DNA of 64,000 bases from Parvibaculum sp041688015. Lineage in GTDB: Bacteria; Pseudomonadota; Alphaproteobacteria; Parvibaculales; Parvibaculaceae. The notes beneath the pieces were generated by a model, which was given only the letters and a program-made list of their open reading frames with translations, was not told where the DNA came from and did no database searches. Of this stretch, positions 33,841 to 42,435 are shown piece by piece. A program made the position numbers and the translations under genes. The first letter of the stretch is position 1. Every line of letters begins with the position of its first letter. The stretch lies in NCBI GenBank assembly GCA_041688015.1, contig JBDNIY010000010.1, forward strand, positions 1-64,000. The letters are read 5' to 3'.

Positions 33841-34617
33841 ATGGAATATGAACATTGCGACGCCAAGCGCGACGGGCATCTGCTCATCGTGACGATCAAC
33901 CGTCCCGAGCGCATGAATGCTTTGCATCCGCCCGCCAATTTTGAACTGGCAAAGATTTTTGATGATTTTGCCGCCGATCCTGAATTATGGGTCGCCATTA
34001 TCACCGGTGCGGGCGAGCGCGCCTTCAGTGCGGGCAACGATCTGCGCTGGCAGGCGGAAGGCAATAAGTTGGAGGTCCCACCAACGGGCTTTGCGGGGCT
34101 GACTGCGCGCTACGATCTGAACAAGCCTGTCATCGCCGCAGTCAACGGCGTTGCGATGGGCGGTGGCTTTGAAATTGCGCTGGCCTGCGATTTGATTATC
34201 GCGTCGGACAAGGCGCTCTTTGCTTTGCCTGAGCCGCGCGTTGGGCTGGCAGCACTGGCAGGTGGCCTGCATCGTTTGCCGCGACAGATCGGCACCAAGC
34301 AGGCGCTGGGCATGATCTTGACTGGGCGTCGCGTCGAGGCGGCGGAAGGCAAGGCGCTCGGTTTCGTCAATGAAGTTGTGCCGGCTGCGGAGCTTCTGGA
34401 TGCGGCCAAGCGCTGGGCGACGCTCATCATGGAATGCTCGCCAATGTCGATTCGGGCGTCCAAGGAGGCGGTTTATAAAGGACTTGATGAGGCTGACCTT
34501 GAAAAGGCCATCACCGGCAAATATCCCGCCGTCGCGGCACTCTTCAAGAGTGCTGATCTGATCGAGGGCCCACGCGCCTTTGCTGAAAAGCGTAAACCCA
34601 ATTGGACCGGCAAATAG
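33841..34617 (+). CDS. Enoyl-CoA hydratase/isomerase family protein (crotonase)
   Basis: 258 residues. FSAGNDLRWQ around 62-71 and VNGVAMGGGFEIALACDLII around 101-120 are the CoA/oxyanion-hole segments, and PEPRVGLAALAGGLHRLPRQ around 129 supplies the usual E position in the crotonase signature. Likely acts in fatty-acid or aromatic-acid CoA breakdown; similar sequences are annotated as carnitinyl-CoA dehydratase. Third crotonase in the window. A double hairpin lies between it and the convergent BTLCP gene. Confidence 0.9.
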   Translation: MEYEHCDAKRDGHLLIVTINRPERMNALHPPANFELAKIFDDFAADPELWVAIITGAGERAFSAGNDLRWQAEGNKLEVPPTGFAGLTARYDLNKPVIAAVNGVAMGGGFEIALACDLIIASDKALFALPEPRVGLAALAGGLHRLPRQIGTKQALGMILTGRRVEAAEGKALGFVNEVVPAAELLDAAKRWATLIMECSPMSIRASKEAVYKGLDEADLEKAITGKYPAVAALFKSADLIEGPRAFAEKRKPNWTGK

Positions 34618-34641
34618 ACATCAGGTCGAAAGAAGGCCTCT

Positions 34642-34685
34642 CCAAAAAAGTGCCGGTCCTGTCATGTGGGGATGACAGGACCGGC
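34642..34685 (-). terminator. Intrinsic terminator of the BTLCP gene
   Basis: A perfect 14-bp stem GCCGGTCCTGTCAT (34652-34665) with 34672-34685 and a six-base loop. On the minus strand it is followed by a T-run (complement of CCAAAAAAG at 34643-34651). It may also slow rightward transcripts from the crotonase gene. Confidence 0.85.
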
Positions 34686-34693
34686 CTCGACAG

Positions 34694-34723
34694 GATCGAC
34701 CTCTTGGGGGGAAGAGGCCGATC
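34694..34723. other. Second hairpin next to the BTLCP terminator
   Basis: GATCG-A-CCTCTT pairs with AAGAGG-C-CGATC around a G-run loop. It is 9 bp from the first hairpin and 12 bp from the BTLCP stop. No T-run. Possibly an accessory 3' stabilising structure. Confidence 0.55.
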
Positions 34724-34734
34724 GGTAGATGGCG

Positions 34735-35616
34735 TTAGCGCATGGCCAGCCTTGTCGGCCTTGCGATTGGTGTCAGGCTTGCTTGCTCCTGAGTGTCTTG
34801 CGCCTGAGGGTTTTGGGGCAAGGCGGGGATGAGGCTGGGGCGCAATTCGGGTGCGGTTGTTGCGGTTTGTTGTGGCGTTGCGGTTGGCTGCGATGATGCC
34901 ACCGCAGGCGCGCGCGATGTGTTGGCTGCGACAACGAAGGGGATCGGTGCGCCGAGCAGCGGATATGTGTTGTCGGCGGTGCGGAAGGTTCGCGTGTCGA
35001 GATTGACCCAGATATAAGGCCGCTCGCGTGACTGGCGCTTGACCCATGTGTAGGGCGCGTCATTCCAGGCGACGATGGCCCAATTTTTGTTGTCGAGCAC
35101 CAGTTCGCCTTTGTCGGTATCAACCACGAGAATGGCGTGGCCGTCGCCGTTCCATTCGCGCACGACCGCGATCAGCAGATCGGATGCGTTCCAGCCGCGT
35201 TCGATCAACATCTTGCGCTTCAGCAAAGCCAGATCTTCGCAATCGCCGCCGCGTGCATTGGGGTAGGACCAGCGTTCGCTGACGCCATAATTGGCAATGT
35301 CCTCAACCTGCGGCACGTTGGTATTGACGTAGTCGTTGATCGTGTTGAGCTCGCTCCAGCTTGCCGGCGTCAGCGCCTTTTTCACGGGCGTGTCTGTGCC
35401 ACCTTCGCATTGGCTCGGGTCGTTCAGGCAAAACGAGATAAATCCCATCGGCGGCATGACCTGCTGGCCCACCGGCATATCCGCGCTCACCTTGACGATG
35501 GCGCCGGTGTCTTGCTTGTTGATCAATGCGCTGATGCTTCCTGTTGACTGGCAGCCTGCCAGCGCTATGACGGTCCCAGCCGCCATAGCGAGCATCGAAA
35601 TGCGTTTCGCATACAT
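34735..35616 (-). CDS. Transglutaminase-like cysteine peptidase (BTLCP), lipoprotein-like
   Basis: 293 residues. A signal sequence ends in the lipobox ALAGC with C22, so the protein is likely lipid-anchored in the periplasm. The BTLCP catalytic set is clear: C126 in GGDCEDLA, H160 in GDGHAILV, D175 in LDNKNWA, and NARGGD before the Cys. The best studied relative, LapG, cleaves an adhesin under c-di-GMP control. There is no LapD homologue here, so that role is not established. The C-terminal 80 residues are Pro/Gln/Thr-rich. Confidence 0.88.
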   Translation of the reverse strand: MYAKRISMLAMAAGTVIALAGCQSTGSISALINKQDTGAIVKVSADMPVGQQVMPPMGFISFCLNDPSQCEGGTDTPVKKALTPASWSELNTINDYVNTNVPQVEDIANYGVSERWSYPNARGGDCEDLALLKRKMLIERGWNASDLLIAVVREWNGDGHAILVVDTDKGELVLDNKNWAIVAWNDAPYTWVKRQSRERPYIWVNLDTRTFRTADNTYPLLGAPIPFVVAANTSRAPAVASSQPTATPQQTATTAPELRPSLIPALPQNPQAQDTQEQASLTPIARPTRLAMR

Positions 35617-35930
35617 GTTCCCACCTCAGTCTGTCGAGCAGGACTTCCTGTCCTGTGAGGCGAGATTGGCAGCGGGGTATTTGTCCTGATTTAAGTTGGG
35701 TCGTTGCTTTTGAAGCAAGTTAGAGACGTCTTTGAATCGACTTTGGATAAAATTAGAACGAGTTTTCAGTCGGATTTTTTCGACACCGGAAAGATCAATG
35801 TATTCAATGGTTTGGTGGCGCGTAGGACATTTGGCGATGCACTTCGTGTCAGATCGGGGCGTGATTTCCAACGAAAAATGCCCTGGAAGATTTTCCAGGG
35901 CATGGTTTCAGAAGTGTTGAAACGGGACAG
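35617..35930. other. Intergenic region with one terminator; no supported gene
   Basis: This 314-bp gap holds the leader of the BTLCP gene (right part of its promoter near 35620-35700) and the terminator of the crotonase at 35874-35903. Short open frames exist on both strands but lack ribosome-binding sites and recognisable sequence. Confidence 0.5.
35874..35903 (-). terminator. Intrinsic terminator of the crotonase gene
   Basis: ATGCCCTGGA (35878-35887) pairs with TCCAGGGCAT (35894-35903). On the minus strand the stem is followed by a short T-run (complement of GAAAAA). It lies 28 bp past the crotonase stop. Confidence 0.8.
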
Positions 35931-36635
35931 CTAGCTGGCTGCTCCATCGAAAGTTTGGCTGTCACTGGTCAATGTTTGGCGGATGAGAGCGACGGTGGCG
36001 GCGCGTTCCTTACGTTTGGTATTGGCAAAAGCGGGCTGGTTGAGGGCCCCAAGCTCGGTGGCGCGCGCCAATGCCGTGGCGCGCAGGTCTGCCAGCGGCG
36101 CGGTTTGGTCGAGATAGCCGATCTGGGCGGCTTCATGAGGATTGTAGATTCGGGCTTGTGTGACGGCGGCGGTTAGATGAGGACGGGCGAGGCGGTCGCG
36201 CGCCAGTTCGAGGCCGAAGATCGGCAAGGTCATGCCGATGGCCACTTCGGGCAGGCCGATCTTGAATTCACCCTCTGCGCCGATACGCAGATCGGCGGCA
36301 AGTAGCAGTAAACCGCCTGCGGCAAGGGCATGGCCGGTGCAGCCGATCACGATGGGCAGGCGATGGGTGTAGATGTCGAGGAGAAGGTTTGCGCCTGCGC
36401 TGACGAGTGCCACGACCTTGTCAGGCCCGGCGGCCATGACTTCAAGGTCAAATCCGGCGCAGAAGCGTTTTTCGCGACCAAGCAGCACAATCGCTTTGGC
36501 CTCTTTGTCCGCGCGCGCCAAAGCAGCATTGAGAGCCGTGATCATGTCGTGGCCCAGCGCGTTAGCGCGACCATCGTCCATGGTCAGTACGGCAATGTCG
36601 TTTTCTAATGTGTAGTCGAGAATCTGTGCGGCCAT
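35931..36635 (-). CDS. Enoyl-CoA hydratase/isomerase family protein (crotonase)
   Basis: 234 residues from the ATG at 36635, chosen because GGGGGA lies five bases upstream; 36647 and 36692 are alternatives. RFCAGFDLEVM near 56-66 and GCTGHALAAGGLLLLAADLR near 94-113 form the oxyanion hole. FKIGLPEVAIGMTLPIF around 120-136 aligns with the active-site region. Shorter than the other crotonases here. Fourth and last copy. Function in CoA-thioester metabolism is inferred. Confidence 0.88.
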   Translation of the reverse strand: MAAQILDYTLENDIAVLTMDDGRANALGHDMITALNAALARADKEAKAIVLLGREKRFCAGFDLEVMAAGPDKVVALVSAGANLLLDIYTHRLPIVIGCTGHALAAGGLLLLAADLRIGAEGEFKIGLPEVAIGMTLPIFGLELARDRLARPHLTAAVTQARIYNPHEAAQIGYLDQTAPLADLRATALARATELGALNQPAFANTKRKERAATVALIRQTLTSDSQTFDGAAS

Positions 36636-36704
36636 GCCGTCCCCCATGGTGTTTGTTGGGGGGCACTGTAGAGGCTCTGAACGGCACGTCAAAAGCGCGT
36701 GCGG

Positions 36705-37376
36705 TCAGCCGAAGGGGCGTGACAAGGCGGTGGCCTTTTCGGGGATGTCGATGAAGGCGATGGCGACGCCTTCTTCGGTGTGGCGCACCACACGGCCCTT
36801 CATCCGGCCAATCGAGACATTGGTGCCGATGGGCGCGCGCAGTTCGGTTGCCACATTGGCACCGCCGAGCGACATATCGACGATGCGGCAGGGGGCAGTG
36901 CGTCCATCTGGGAGGCTGAGCAGGGAGCTTTCCTCAATACTGGCGTCGCTAGGGGCATAACGCTGGAAGGCTCGCGCGCCCACGCCCTTGTCGCCCTTGG
37001 CATAGGCGGCAAGACGGTCGGCGACGCGGTCACGGCGGGCGCCGCTCAGGGCGGTTTCAATGGCAAAGCCGCCTTCAAAGACCCGCACGATATCGCCTTC
37101 AAAGCGGCCGAAATCGTCAAGATAGATGATCAGATGCGCGCCCAGATCAATCGGTGAATCGCACATCAAGGCGATGCCCGACAGTGACATATCGCGAATG
37201 GCGCAGGGGTGCTCGGTTCCATCGGGTGCGAGGAAGCGGCCTTTTACGGTCACCGGCACACGCGGATGGCGGCGTTTTTCATGACCTGGCGGTTGTTCAA
37301 TCGTCATGGCTTCAAGCTCGTCCTCGGCGTCCTGGTCTTCAATTTCCCAAATAGCGGATGCCCGTAAAGGCGACAC
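36705..37376 (-). CDS. Double PilZ-domain protein
   Basis: 223 residues with two PilZ domains. The first begins with KRRHPRVPVTVKGRF (residues about 34-48, RxxxR-type motif) and has CAIRDMSLSGIALM. The second, from about residue 140, has APCRIVDMSLGGANV but a weak N-terminal arginine motif, so only the first may bind c-di-GMP firmly. It resembles the single-domain protein at 15.7-16.0 kb. No obvious operon partner, though the crotonase lies 70 bp downstream on the same strand. Confidence 0.85.
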   Translation of the reverse strand: MSPLRASAIWEIEDQDAEDELEAMTIEQPPGHEKRRHPRVPVTVKGRFLAPDGTEHPCAIRDMSLSGIALMCDSPIDLGAHLIIYLDDFGRFEGDIVRVFEGGFAIETALSGARRDRVADRLAAYAKGDKGVGARAFQRYAPSDASIEESSLLSLPDGRTAPCRIVDMSLGGANVATELRAPIGTNVSIGRMKGRVVRHTEEGVAIAFIDIPEKATALSRPFG

Positions 37377-37652
37377 CGTATAGTGGAAGATAATCTAGCA
37401 GGGTTAATGAAATTCTACCGACAGGGCCTCATTCGGGTAAGATTTTCGCTAAATCGCTCCTATTTGGTTGTTTTGCGGGAAATGACGCTTGCGTCAGCTT
37501 TCGACTTTGCTAACAATTCAGTTAAATCCGACCATTCAAGGGAATCGGGCCTGCGATAGCGGCAGCGCATAGGCTATTTGGCGTTTCATGGCCTATTGGG
37601 AGATTCCGACCCAAGCCTTGTGTGGCAAATATAAGAAAGTTCAGGAAACACC

Positions 37653-39296
37653 ATGAGTGAGTTCGACTACATCATCATCGGCGCGGGCAGCGCAGGCTGT
37701 GTACTAGCCAATCGGTTGTCTGAAAATTCGGCAAACAAGGTTCTGCTGTTGGAAGCTGGTGGCAAGGATACGAACTTCATGATCCATATGCCTGCCGGCG
37801 TGGGTAAGTTGATCGGGAGCGATATGGTCAACTGGTACTATTACACCGAAGGTCAGCCGCATCTGAACAATCGCAAATTGTTCTGGCCGCGTGGCAAGGT
37901 GCTGGGCGGCTCGTCCTCGATCAACGGCATGATTTATATTCGTGGTCATGCGCGCGACTATGACTTGTGGCGTCAAATGGGCCTTGAAGGATGGGGCTTT
38001 TCGGATGTTCTGCCTTATTTCCGTAAGTCGGAAGGCAACCAGAACGGCTCCAGCGCTTTCCATGGTGGCGAAGGCCCGCTGGGCGTTTCCAATGCCATGA
38101 AAAGCAATGTGCTGTTTGATGCTTTCGTTGAGGCTGGTAAGCAGGCCGGTTATCCCTATACGGATGATTTCAACGGACCGCAGCAGGAGGGCGTGGGGCC
38201 TTATCAGACCACGATCAAGGACAACAAGCGTTGCAGCGCGGCGGATGGCTATCTGGTGCCGGCATTGAAGCGTCCAAACCTCACCGTTGAAGTCAATGCG
38301 ATGACGCAGCGCATCTTGTTTGAAGGTAAGCGCGCGGTGGGCGTTGAATATAAGCAGGGCAATGAGATCAAGACCGCTAAGGCGGCTAAGGAAGTTATTT
38401 TGTCGGGCGGTGCGGTCAATAGCCCGCAAGTGTTGCTTCTGTCGGGCATCGGGAAAGGCGAATATCTCAGGAAATTTGGTATCGACGTGGTGGCTGATCT
38501 GCCGGGCGTTGGCCAGAATCTTCAAGACCATCTGGATGCCAGCATTATCAATGAATGCAAGCTGCCGATCACCTTGCATAGCCAGATGAACCCGTTCCGC
38601 CAGATTTTGACGGGTATGCAATATACGTTCTTCAAGACTGGCTTAGCGGCGTCGCAGGGCCTTGAATCGGGTGGATTTCTGAAGTCACGTCCTGAACTTG
38701 AAGTGCCCGATTTACAGATTCATTTTGTGGCCGCGATGATGCGCGACCATGCCCGCACGAAGTCTGACCGTCACGGCTTTACCGTGCATGTCTGCCAGTT
38801 GCGGCCAGAAAGCCGCGGCTATGTGGCGTTGAAGTCGCTGGATCCCTTCGATCACGCGCTGATTCAGCCGAATTATTTATCAGCCGAGAATGATCGCCGG
38901 ACCATGCGCGATGGCGTGCGTGTCGTGCGCAATATTCTGGCGCAGCGTGCGATGGACATGTATCGCGGGCCAGAATTCATGCCGGGTGCCGACAAGCAAA
39001 GCGATGCCGAAATCGACGCTTGGGTGTGCGAGAGTGCCGAGACGATTTACCATCCCGTTGGCACTGCCAAGATGGGCAATGATCCGATGGCTGTGGTCGA
39101 TGCCAAGTGCAAGGTGCATGGCCTTGAAGGTCTGCGCGTGGTGGACGCATCGGTTATGCCGACGCTAGTGGGCGGCAACACGAATGCGCCGACCATCATG
39201 ATTGCTGAAAAGATTTCCGACGATATTCTGGGGCGCGCGGCGTTGACGCCGGAAAGTGTCACGATTGCAGAAGATCGGCGCGGCGCAGCGGCCTAA
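37653..39296 (+). CDS. GMC family oxidoreductase (choline dehydrogenase-like)
   Basis: 547 residues. IIGAGSAGCVLANRLSE at 7-23 binds FAD; WPRGKVLGGSSSINGMIYIRG around 80-100 is the GMC signature 1; YHPVGTAKMG carries the catalytic H467 and GGNTNAPT the partner N511. The family oxidises alcohols (choline, alkanols, PEG) to aldehydes, passing electrons to a carrier or oxygen. With no betaine-aldehyde dehydrogenase or betI nearby, an alcohol other than choline is likely. AGGAAACACC precedes the ATG and a strong terminator follows. Confidence 0.93.
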   Translation: MSEFDYIIIGAGSAGCVLANRLSENSANKVLLLEAGGKDTNFMIHMPAGVGKLIGSDMVNWYYYTEGQPHLNNRKLFWPRGKVLGGSSSINGMIYIRGHARDYDLWRQMGLEGWGFSDVLPYFRKSEGNQNGSSAFHGGEGPLGVSNAMKSNVLFDAFVEAGKQAGYPYTDDFNGPQQEGVGPYQTTIKDNKRCSAADGYLVPALKRPNLTVEVNAMTQRILFEGKRAVGVEYKQGNEIKTAKAAKEVILSGGAVNSPQVLLLSGIGKGEYLRKFGIDVVADLPGVGQNLQDHLDASIINECKLPITLHSQMNPFRQILTGMQYTFFKTGLAASQGLESGGFLKSRPELEVPDLQIHFVAAMMRDHARTKSDRHGFTVHVCQLRPESRGYVALKSLDPFDHALIQPNYLSAENDRRTMRDGVRVVRNILAQRAMDMYRGPEFMPGADKQSDAEIDAWVCESAETIYHPVGTAKMGNDPMAVVDAKCKVHGLEGLRVVDASVMPTLVGGNTNAPTIMIAEKISDDILGRAALTPESVTIAEDRRGAAA

Positions 39297-39313
39297 CGTC
39301 TCCCGCTGACCAA

Positions 39314-39353
39314 CAAAAAAAGCCGGCCTCCTTTGCGGGAGGCCGGCTTTTTG
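39314..39353. terminator. Bidirectional intrinsic terminator between the GMC and PAS_5 genes
   Basis: AGCCGGCCTCC (39321-39331) pairs perfectly with GGAGGCCGGCT (39338-39348). An A-run (39314-39320) precedes and a T-run (39349-39352) follows, so it can end both convergent genes. It lies 18 bp after the GMC stop. Confidence 0.92.
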
Positions 39354-39368
39354 CTGTCGAAAGCACAA

Positions 39369-40034
39369 TCAGTCGCTGTTGTGGCCCAAAGCCGTTTTGA
39401 CGAGGCGGAGGTAGGAGCGTTCGCTGCGCAGCGGTGCGCGACGCGTGGCAAGGCTCGACACATGCGCGGGCATGAGCGGCTGGCGGGCGCGCACCGGCGC
39501 GCGACGGGCCGCTTCGGGTGCGTGTTCGCGTTTGGGCATACGGTCGGGATCGAGAATTTGCAGACGGTCAATCCATTGGCGCGCGAGAAGATGGTCGCCG
39601 ATCCAGGGAAAATCATCGATGGGGACGGCGGCGCCGATGACGCGGGTGATGACGCCATTGTTTTGGGCCAGCGGCAACAAGATCATCTCGAAGGTCGCTT
39701 CGCGGTGTTCGTTGGTGCTGGCGGTATATTCGACGATGCTGACAGCGGCGTTGCGGGTCACTTCGTCGAGCGCATTGCGCAATGTGTCGAGGCAGTCTTC
39801 CTGCCACATGGAGAGCAGGTTGTGATTGCGAAACTCCATGCCGTAAACACTGCAAAGGCCGGTTCCGGCGAGGCGAAAGCGGAAGCTCTTGTCGTTTTCG
39901 CGTTCAAGAATAAAGACATGGGGCAGGATGTGGCGAATGTCGCCGGGGTTGATTTCACTGCGAAGCGGCGCGGGGCGACCCGCGCGCATCACGTTCCAGT
40001 AATCAAACAAAGCATGAATTGTTTTGTGCTTCAT
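39369..40034 (-). CDS. PAS_5-domain protein
   Basis: 221 residues. The first 160 residues match the PAS_5 (PF07310-type) family common in alphaproteobacteria: FDYWNVMRAGRPAPLRSEIN, then DIRHILPHVFILE, then FRFRLAGTGLCSVYG. These stand-alone PAS proteins have no output domain, and the ligand is unknown. The C-terminal 60 residues are Arg/Pro/Ala-rich. A possible small ORF upstream ends in an ATGA overlap with its start. Confidence 0.85.
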   Translation of the reverse strand: MKHKTIHALFDYWNVMRAGRPAPLRSEINPGDIRHILPHVFILERENDKSFRFRLAGTGLCSVYGMEFRNHNLLSMWQEDCLDTLRNALDEVTRNAAVSIVEYTASTNEHREATFEMILLPLAQNNGVITRVIGAAVPIDDFPWIGDHLLARQWIDRLQILDPDRMPKREHAPEAARRAPVRARQPLMPAHVSSLATRRAPLRSERSYLRLVKTALGHNSD

Positions 40035-40297
40035 ATCACTCGACCTTCAACCTCAGCGTCCGCCGCTTCTTTCGCGTCCGGCCTGGCTGGGGGGCCCGGC
40101 GGGAACTCTACTGCATTCAAATTGAAACGTCCCGTTTCGGGGCAGTTCTTTTTGAACTCTTTGGGTGTCGGTGCCGTGTCGTAGCGATACGAAATGGGCC
40201 AGTGTCCGAAACTCGAACCTTTAAGAGCAGAAAACGTGCCAGTGCCGCCGCAGGACGGTGTGGGCTTGGGTGAATGTGCACAAATGGCAGAAACCAT
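40031..40297 (-). CDS. Possible small protein coupled to the PAS_5 gene
   Basis: An 88-codon frame whose stop overlaps the PAS_5 start as ATGA, an arrangement typical of translational coupling. The protein (ISYRYDTAPTPKEFKKNC in the middle) has no recognised family and no good ribosome-binding site. It fills much of the gap between PAS_5 and the next gene. Evidence for it is only the overlap and frame length. Confidence 0.3.
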   Translation of the reverse strand: MVSAICAHSPKPTPSCGGTGTFSALKGSSFGHWPISYRYDTAPTPKEFKKNCPETGRFNLNAVEFPPGPPARPDAKEAADAEVEGRVI

Positions 40298-40527
40298 GGA
40301 GAAATGCCGTGGCGCAGCCGGGCGGCGCGGTAGGTTTTTACCTGGAATTAACTATGATCAGGGGGTGATCGCGTTCGGTTTCGGCACGTGATATGCGGAA
40401 AAAGACATGAACCATCCCGAATTGATGCGATTGTTAATGCGGCACGGCTTCTGCAATGGAGGGGTAAGCGCGCGATAAGCGCACCAGATTGGGTCCCTTT
40501 CGTGTTCCGTGGACCAGGAGAAGCAAG
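40298..40527. other. Non-coding leader of the Asn-rich protein gene
   Basis: Together with the doubtful small frame on its left this makes a 490-bp stretch without a sure gene. It presumably holds the promoter of the rightward gene at 40528. No clear hairpin or operator was seen. Confidence 0.4.
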
Positions 40528-41589
40528 ATGAAATATAAAGCCCCCCTCATCTCCACCGCCGCGCTCACCTTTGCGGTGAGCCTTGGCGTCCTTGTTTTTG
40601 CTAGCGCAACGCCTGCTGCGGCAGGTGCCGGTCATGGCGGTCCGCCGCCGGAGGAAGATTGTGGCTGCACCGAAACGCCGCCGCCGCCACCGCCGCCGCC
40701 CGTTGAGGATTGCGGCTGTGAAGATACCGGCGGTCACGATGGTCATGGTGGCAAGGGCGGCAAGGGGAGTGCCAGCAATTGGAACTGGAATTGGAACAAG
40801 AATAAGAACGTTAACTACAACAACAATTCCAATACCAACACGAACAACAACACGAACACCAATACAAATACCAACACCAATACGAACAACAATAATGTCG
40901 TCGTTAATGTGAACGTCGACTCCAGCTCAAACTCGGCGGCCAACGCCAGTGCGACGGCGAGTGCCAATGCGGTTGCCAATTCTAATCTGGCGAACTCCGT
41001 GGCGAATAATTCGTCGAGCAGGGCTAGCGGGTCTTCGGCCAGCCGGTCGGGCGGGTCTGGCTTTGGCATCGGCAATGGCAATGGCAGCGGTGGCGGCGGT
41101 GGCAGCTACTATGTGGCCGCGCCTCAGGCGATGTCGATGGGCACGCTGAATGTCGTGGTGCGTGAAAACACGGTCGTCAAAAAGCCGGTCAAGGGTGTGT
41201 GCGTCAGCGCCAAGGGCCTCGCAGAGACGGCGCTTTATTCAACCACGTTGCGCGATCTGTCGCCGCGTGACGAAACGGAAGTCTTCCATTGCCTGTCGGG
41301 CGACATGCTCGTCGTGACGATTGGCCGGATGGTGGGCTCAGGTAATCAGAGCTTGGCCAATTATGATGGTGGCTATGTGATCGAGTGCCATGAGGGCGAA
41401 GCTCTGCGCATTGGTGCGAACGGTCTGGCCTGCACGGCCACCCAGTCGCGCTGGTCCAAGGCGGACGCACAGAGCGAAGGCCGTCAGGGCTATGCGGAAG
41501 TGTTCATCGCCAAGTCTGCTCGCGGCGAAGAGACCGCAAGCGCATCGGGTGCTGGCATGGCGAGTTATAGTGGCGGCGTGGGCTACTGA
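40528..41589 (+). CDS. Secreted Asn/Thr-rich low-complexity protein
   Basis: 353 residues from the ATG at 40528 after GGAGAAGCAAG. A signal peptide (to about residue 34, ending TPAAAG) precedes two CGC motifs (DCGCTET and DCGCED) split by a run of prolines. A stretch rich in WNWNWNKNKN and then alternating Asn/Thr (NTNTN type, about 90-130) is followed by Ser/Asn/Ala and Gly/Ser-rich parts. The C-terminal 150 residues are an ordered domain with cysteines in GVCVSAKG, FHCLSG, IECHEG and LACTAT. The composition suggests a fibrous or amyloid-like surface protein. A CsgG/HfaB-type gene lies 2 kb away, which supports export to the surface; that link is inference. Confidence 0.85.
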   Translation: MKYKAPLISTAALTFAVSLGVLVFASATPAAAGAGHGGPPPEEDCGCTETPPPPPPPPVEDCGCEDTGGHDGHGGKGGKGSASNWNWNWNKNKNVNYNNNSNTNTNNNTNTNTNTNTNTNNNNVVVNVNVDSSSNSAANASATASANAVANSNLANSVANNSSSRASGSSASRSGGSGFGIGNGNGSGGGGGSYYVAAPQAMSMGTLNVVVRENTVVKKPVKGVCVSAKGLAETALYSTTLRDLSPRDETEVFHCLSGDMLVVTIGRMVGSGNQSLANYDGGYVIECHEGEALRIGANGLACTATQSRWSKADAQSEGRQGYAEVFIAKSARGEETASASGAGMASYSGGVGY

Positions 41590-41624
41590 TCGATATTTTT
41601 GGCGGGGCTTGTTGCGAAGCTGAG

Positions 41625-41659
41625 ACGGGGAGGGCGAAAGCTCTCCCCGTTTTCTTTTG
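41625..41659 (+). terminator. Intrinsic terminator of the Asn-rich protein gene
   Basis: ACGGGGAG (41625-41632) pairs with CTCCCCGT (41643-41650), followed by TTTTCTTTT. It lies 35 bp after the stop, so this gene is monocistronic. Confidence 0.88.
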
Positions 41660-41865
41660 ACCAGCGGCTTGAGTGCGGTTCATCTAGGAGGCGTTTTGCC
41701 ACAGGTTATTCCGGGTTAGGCGAGCAAATCTAAACGCCATGTAATCCACCCTTGCATAATTCCAGGTGTATGTTTCGCGCGCCGCTGGGAGCGTCATGTT
41801 CGCCCTGTGGCTTGCTGCGTTTGCTCACAATTACGAGATTTCGTCTTTCTCGGTGGATGGTCTGA

Positions 41866-42435
41866 ATGGATCATAATTTGAAGGTTCTGGCTGAACGCCT
41901 GTTGCATACCGGGTTCAACGAGCTTGAGGAGCGCGAGAAGCGCATTCTCAAGCGGGTTGCCCGGCGCGTTGCTGTTTCGCAGGACGTCAATGACAAGTTT
42001 CGAGAACGCTTGACCTTTGCTCAGCGGATGGCAGATCGCGTGGCGGCCTTTGGCGGGTCGTGGTCCTTCATCATTATATTCGCGGTCGTCTTGGGCGGAT
42101 GGATCGTTCTGAATACCGTCGGCCTGGCGCGCCGCGATATCATTGACCCTTATCCGTTCATCTTTTTAAATCTCATCCTGTCGATGATTGCCGCCATTCA
42201 GGCACCGGTGATCATGATGTCGCAAAACAGACAGGTGGCGAAAGATCGACTGGCCGCCGCCAATGACTATGAGGTCAATCTTAAGGTGGAGCTCGAAATC
42301 ATGAACCTGCATGAGAAGATCGACGATATACGCGTGCGCCAGCTGGAGGAACTGATTACGCGGCAGAGTGAGAGCCTAGCCGAGTTGCGCCATCTTGTTC
42401 TCAGATTGTCGCCAGCGCCGGACACTGGCATTTAA
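41866..42435 (+). CDS. DUF1003 family membrane protein
   Basis: 189 residues. A soluble N-terminal part (to about 60), then two hydrophobic segments (SWSFIIIFAVVLGGWIVLN about 65-83 and PFIFLNLILSMIAAIQAPVI about 98-117), MMSQNRQ after the second, and a C-terminal coiled-coil-like segment (to about 175). This is the DUF1003 pattern. The family is an inner-membrane protein of unknown function. Confidence 0.92.
   Translation: MDHNLKVLAERLLHTGFNELEEREKRILKRVARRVAVSQDVNDKFRERLTFAQRMADRVAAFGGSWSFIIIFAVVLGGWIVLNTVGLARRDIIDPYPFIFLNLILSMIAAIQAPVIMMSQNRQVAKDRLAAANDYEVNLKVELEIMNLHEKIDDIRVRQLEELITRQSESLAELRHLVLRLSPAPDTGI

Noticed and set aside
35626..35934. Short frames on both strands between BTLCP and the crotonase
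   Set aside because: No ribosome-binding site, no recognisable family, and overlap with a terminator.
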